Shown one piece after another: positions 60,659-64,000 of a DNA stretch of 64,000 nucleotides. Position 1 is the first letter of the stretch. The number at the start of each line of letters is the position of its first letter. Under the pieces are notes generated by a model. It had not been told where the DNA came from. It saw nothing but the letters and a program-made list of their open reading frames with translations, and did not search any database. The stretch lies in the NCBI RefSeq assembly GCF_050402865.1, contig NZ_BAABMF010000002.1:186001-250000 (forward strand), written 5' to 3'. The stretch is from Clostridium_AF sediminicola (GTDB taxonomy: Bacteria; Bacillota; Clostridia; Clostridiales; Clostridiaceae). Made by a program: the position numbers and the translations under genes.

Positions 60659-62890
60659 TTATACAGCTTTCAATATAAATATAGTTGAATAAAAATCCTT
60701 TATCCACTTATGTTTGCACCCATCATTATATCCTGTAAAAATCTCTCCTGGCAGAATTCCAATATTCATTAATTCATCACCATAAAACAGTTTATCACTA
60801 TTGTTTATAGAATATTTTTTTTCATTATCTAGCCCTTGGAGCTTTATTCTCTGTAACACCGGATTTGCTTCATTCAAAATTTTATAATATCCAACTAAAG
60901 ATTGCTCTTTGTCTTCCGACACTACCATCCAAGAAGTAATATTTCCATCTTTTTCAAATGGACTTATTAGTCTATAAAAATCACCTTTTTGGATTAATTC
61001 TCTATTTTCTTTATAAAAATCTATTTGATTTCTTAGCTTATTCTTATCTTCAATTGAAAGATGATTTAAATCAAGTTCATATCCAAATGTTCCAAAGTAT
61101 GCTACATTCGCTCTAGTGTCTATATCAGTCACTCTAAGAACTTGATGATTTGGTACCGCTGATACATGAGACCCCATTGAACTTATCGGATAAACCATAG
61201 AAGTACCATATTGAATTTTTAATCTTTCTATTGCATCAGTGTCATCAGATGTCCAAGTCTGAGGAGCATAATAAAGCATACCCGGGTCAAATCTTCCTCC
61301 TCCGCTTGCACATGATTCAAATAAAATTTTCGGGAATTTTTCAATCAACCTTTCATATAAATTGTATACACCCAAAATATGCCTATGCATTAATTCCTCT
61401 TGTTTATGTGTATCTAATGCTATAGAATAAGCTTCAGTTATATTCCTATTCATATCCCATTTTATATAAGAAACAGGTGCTTCACTCAATATATTATCCA
61501 TCATTGCAAAAATATAATCAACAACTTCTTTTCTTGAAAAATCTAATACAAATTGGTTTCTCCCATGAGAATCTTTTCGATTCGGAGTACTTATAACCCA
61601 ATCTGGATGTTCTTCATAAAGCTTGCTGGCTTTATTCACCATCTCAGGTTCAAACCACAACCCAAACATCATTCCCATATCTTTTATTTTATTAGCCAAA
61701 CTGCTAATTCCATTAGGCAACTTTGATTCATCTACGAACCAATCACCTAATGAAGTCGTATCATCATTTCTTTTTCCAAACCACCCGTCATCTAGAACAA
61801 ACATCTCAACACCGTATTCTTTAGCCGTTTTAGCAATATTTAATATTTTTTCTTCATTAAAATCAAAATAAGTAGCTTCCCAATTATTAATCAATATAGG
61901 TCTTGTTTTATCTCTCCAATACCCTCTTGCTAAACGAGTCCTGTATAATTTGTGGTATGTTTGACTCATACCATTAATACCTCTTAATGAATAAACCATC
62001 ACGGCCTCTGGTGTTTGAAATTCCTTTCCCTTTTCCAAGCTCCATTCAAATCCAAAAGGATTTATTCCCATTGTTATTCTTGATACAGATAGATAATCTA
62101 CTTCTACTTGCGCAATAAAATTTCCACTATAAACTAAACTAAACCCATAAACTTCTCCATTAAACTCATTTGCATCAAATTTTTTAAGTGCTATAAAAGG
62201 ATTATGATGTACTGAACTAGCTCCTCTTGCACTATAAACTGATTGAATACCACTTTGAAGCTTTCTTTTCTTAACATGTCTTTCTCTACTCCACCCACCT
62301 GATAAATGCATCATTTCATACTCATCATCAGGTAAGTCTAAAGACATACTCATTGCACTACATAGTTTTATATCACTTTCTCCTTTATTAATAAATTTAG
62401 CACTTCTTGCAATAGCAGAATAGTTTTCAAATATCGAATAATACAATACTAACTCTGTACGTATAATTGAATCTTCTAAATGTATTTCAAGAGTAATTGC
62501 TTCATTTTCATTTTCAGTATAAGTTGCTGGTAAACCATCAAGTTTTTTCTTACCTTTATATATATAATGTTTTTTGTATTCAAAATTGGTAATGGTACTT
62601 CCGTTTCTTTGTTTTATTTTATGAGAAGGTTGTCTAAAATCTGTAGTTCCATAAGATGGATATTCTTGTTTTATATGATCAAGTGAAAAAGAATAATCAT
62701 CCTTATAAATACAAGCTGTTAACGCTCTATTGTTTATATTAAGTAGATGTTTAAATGAATCTCTATGCGTAATTTTTTTCCCAAAGTATAAATTACCTAT
62801 TTGATTATTCTTTAGTATATTTATAATATAACTTATTTCATTATTATATAAATGAAATTCCTTAGTATTTTTATTAAATTTAATAGGCAT
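60659..62890 (-). CDS. GH36 alpha-galactosidase
   Basis: A 743-aa cytoplasmic enzyme that releases alpha-linked galactose from melibiose/raffinose-type sugars. The catalytic nucleophile Asp is in YIKWDMNRNI and the acid/base Asp in QTWTSDDTDAIERL; FVLDDGWFGKRNDD and FESCASGGGRFDPG are further GH36 signatures. The N-terminal beta-supersandwich and C-terminal domain are full-length. ATG follows GGGAGGAATAAC. Part of a sugar uptake/utilisation locus with the downstream repressor and upstream permease. Confidence 0.95.
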   Translation of the reverse strand: MPIKFNKNTKEFHLYNNEISYIINILKNNQIGNLYFGKKITHRDSFKHLLNINNRALTACIYKDDYSFSLDHIKQEYPSYGTTDFRQPSHKIKQRNGSTITNFEYKKHYIYKGKKKLDGLPATYTENENEAITLEIHLEDSIIRTELVLYYSIFENYSAIARSAKFINKGESDIKLCSAMSMSLDLPDDEYEMMHLSGGWSRERHVKKRKLQSGIQSVYSARGASSVHHNPFIALKKFDANEFNGEVYGFSLVYSGNFIAQVEVDYLSVSRITMGINPFGFEWSLEKGKEFQTPEAVMVYSLRGINGMSQTYHKLYRTRLARGYWRDKTRPILINNWEATYFDFNEEKILNIAKTAKEYGVEMFVLDDGWFGKRNDDTTSLGDWFVDESKLPNGISSLANKIKDMGMMFGLWFEPEMVNKASKLYEEHPDWVISTPNRKDSHGRNQFVLDFSRKEVVDYIFAMMDNILSEAPVSYIKWDMNRNITEAYSIALDTHKQEELMHRHILGVYNLYERLIEKFPKILFESCASGGGRFDPGMLYYAPQTWTSDDTDAIERLKIQYGTSMVYPISSMGSHVSAVPNHQVLRVTDIDTRANVAYFGTFGYELDLNHLSIEDKNKLRNQIDFYKENRELIQKGDFYRLISPFEKDGNITSWMVVSEDKEQSLVGYYKILNEANPVLQRIKLQGLDNEKKYSINNSDKLFYGDELMNIGILPGEIFTGYNDGCKHKWIKDFYSTIFILKAV

Positions 62891-62923
62891 GTTATTCCTC
62901 CCCGCTTTCCTTACAGTTTTAAA

Positions 62924-63511
62924 TTAAGTCACTTTTGATAAGATATTATGATTAATATAAACGTGAAACCCTACACCCAAAATCACCACCCAAGCTTTAA
63001 ACGATACAAACAAAATTATCAAAACCATTGTTAGAACAAGAATGATCATTTTGTCTATTTTAAGATTTGCTGTAGAAAAAGATTTTATAATCGTATCTAT
63101 ATAAGTTAAGTCTCCTTTAGATAAATAAAAAAATATTACTTGAAAAAACATTACACACTCGATAGTTATAAAAATAAGTAATGCTAAAGCATAAATATTT
63201 CCGTCAATTAGTTTTATAAATCTAAATATTGAATATCCCATTGCCAAGAACCAAATAGTAATACTTGTAGCTGGTATTACTTTTTTTACAAAAGATCTAA
63301 AATATAAATAACTCAAATTCTTAACAGTTATCGAACCATCATTTTTTTCAATTCCTTCAAAACATGAATATGCCGCTGTCAAAGATACACCTATTGTGAT
63401 AACAGGTATTGAAGTTAAAATCACAAAACAACTTATAAAAATTATATAAAAACATAATTCTCCATAATTTAAAAACTTATTCTCTAATACATCTTTTCCA
63501 ATAATTTTCAT
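62924..63511 (-). CDS. DUF624/YesL-like membrane protein
   Basis: A 195-aa protein with four or five hydrophobic segments, starting with NYGELCFYIIFISCFVILTSIPVITIGVSLTAAYSC, typical of DUF624 proteins found in carbohydrate ABC transporter operons. Function unknown. It lies 9 bases after the permease gene, in the same operon as the alpha-galactosidase. Confidence 0.85.
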   Translation of the reverse strand: MKIIGKDVLENKFLNYGELCFYIIFISCFVILTSIPVITIGVSLTAAYSCFEGIEKNDGSITVKNLSYLYFRSFVKKVIPATSITIWFLAMGYSIFRFIKLIDGNIYALALLIFITIECVMFFQVIFFYLSKGDLTYIDTIIKSFSTANLKIDKMIILVLTMVLIILFVSFKAWVVILGVGFHVYINHNILSKVT

Positions 63512-63520
63512 ACTATCACC

Positions 63521-64000
63521 TTATTTCACTGCACTATCAACCATACCTTTAACAAAGTATTTTTGAAGAGCAATATATAATATAGTTATTGGTAAAATTC
63601 CCATAACAGCAGACGCTGCTGCGGCATTTAAATTTGTCCCCGTCATCGCAAAGAAAGATGATATTGCTAATGTAACTACTTTCATATTAGGATTTTGTAA
63701 GAAATATAACGAAAACTGATAATCATTCCATATCGCCACTCCAGTTAAAATGATTACTGTTGCTGTAACTGGCTTCAATAAAGGTAATATTATTCTATAA
63801 AAAATACTGAAATTACTACATCCATCAATGGTAGCAGCTTCATCTAAAGCTAGAGGAATTGTTTTTATAAAGTTTGTGTATAAAAATATACTTAACGGTA
63901 GTTGGAAAGTTACATGTACAACAATTATTCCCCAAAATGTGCTGATTCCCTTTAGTTTTGCCATAAAACTATACAACGGAACCAACAAACTCAAAGGCGG
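63521..64000 (-). CDS. carbohydrate ABC transporter permease (MalG-type), 5' end beyond window
   Basis: The 160 codons visible encode the C-terminal part of a CUT1 inner-membrane permease: PPLSLLVPLYSFM at the window edge, the EAA loop (DEAATIDGCSNFSIFYRIILPLLKP) and final helix PITILYIALQKYFVKGMVDSAVK. It would import an alpha-galactoside for the neighbouring GH36 enzyme. The start lies outside the window; an internal ATG at 63994 is not the real start. Confidence 0.93.
   Translation of the reverse strand, partial: PPLSLLVPLYSFMAKLKGISTFWGIIVVHVTFQLPLSIFLYTNFIKTIPLALDEAATIDGCSNFSIFYRIILPLLKPVTATVIILTGVAIWNDYQFSLYFLQNPNMKVVTLAISSFFAMTGTNLNAAAASAVMGILPITILYIALQKYFVKGMVDSAVK

Noticed and set aside
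1..64000. tRNA, rRNA or CRISPR loci
   Set aside because: No cloverleaf-like GTTCRA/CCA segments, no rRNA core sequences and no regularly spaced direct repeats were recognised by eye.

Overview
The window looks like a chromosome segment of an endospore-forming Clostridium-type bacterium. It is very AT-rich, has strong purine-rich ribosome binding sites with many TTG/GTG starts, a Clostridiaceae housekeeping order (prfA-prmC-DUF1385-tdk-rpmE-rho-pyrG), several sporulation and germination genes, and strictly anaerobic metabolism (Bcd/Etf, 4-hydroxybutyryl-CoA dehydratase, corrinoid methyl transfer). No rRNA, tRNA or CRISPR array was recognised. Nothing was searched against a database; family calls are from motif and sequence recognition.

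Layout. 1-10.7 kb: housekeeping genes (partial ZIP transporter, prfA, prmC, tdk, rpmE, rho with an Asn-rich insertion, pyrG, a PP-loop thiouridylase-like gene, ddl). 10.9-20.9 kb: spore genes (ypeB, spoIIR, a gerA-type receptor operon, a SipL-like SPOCS/LysM coat protein, veg) plus ispE. 21.0-38.2 kb: the sporulation protease gene yabG, split in two by a 16,265-bp element. 38.3-42.6 kb: DUF975 membrane protein, CotS-like kinase, glycosyltransferase, manA. 43.0-50.2 kb: a corrinoid-dependent methyltransferase cluster with its own reductive activator and a PocR/AraC regulator. 50.2-56.5 kb: transporters, a YibE/F protein and a GntR-controlled ABC exporter. 56.6-58.8 kb: agrB-agrC-agrD quorum-sensing genes without agrA. 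58.9-64 kb: three tiny genes, then an alpha-galactoside locus (LacI regulator, GH36, DUF624, sugar ABC permease cut by the window end).

The main discovery is the yabG element. The yabG 5' part (37501-38211, minus) stops after residue 227 plus nine foreign residues. The missing 66 C-terminal codons lie 16 kb away, on the same strand and in frame, at 21065-21265, directly upstream of veg where yabG is expected. Both junctions carry the same 9 bp (GGTGCTAAT). The two element-side arms assemble into a roughly 50-bp, strongly symmetric attP-like site, and a 533-aa large serine recombinase sits about 100 bp inside one end. This is the architecture of skin-like intervening elements that are excised in the mother cell to rebuild a sporulation gene.

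Unusually, the cargo is not phage-like. It is a complete crotonyl-CoA module: 4-hydroxybutyryl-CoA dehydratase/vinylacetyl-CoA isomerase with a NifU-type scaffold and a Cys-rich small protein; thiolase, CoA-transferase, crotonase, butyryl-CoA dehydrogenase and ferredoxin-domain EtfAB; two 3-hydroxyacyl-CoA dehydrogenases; and a sigma-54 enhancer-binding regulator. Two of its operons have near-consensus -24/-12 promoters, each preceded by an almost identical 19-bp upstream element, so the cargo has its own sigma-54 regulon. Inference: vegetative cells and the forespore keep the pathway, while the terminally differentiating mother cell discards it and gains intact YabG, whose known substrates in other spore formers include coat proteins such as the neighbouring SipL.
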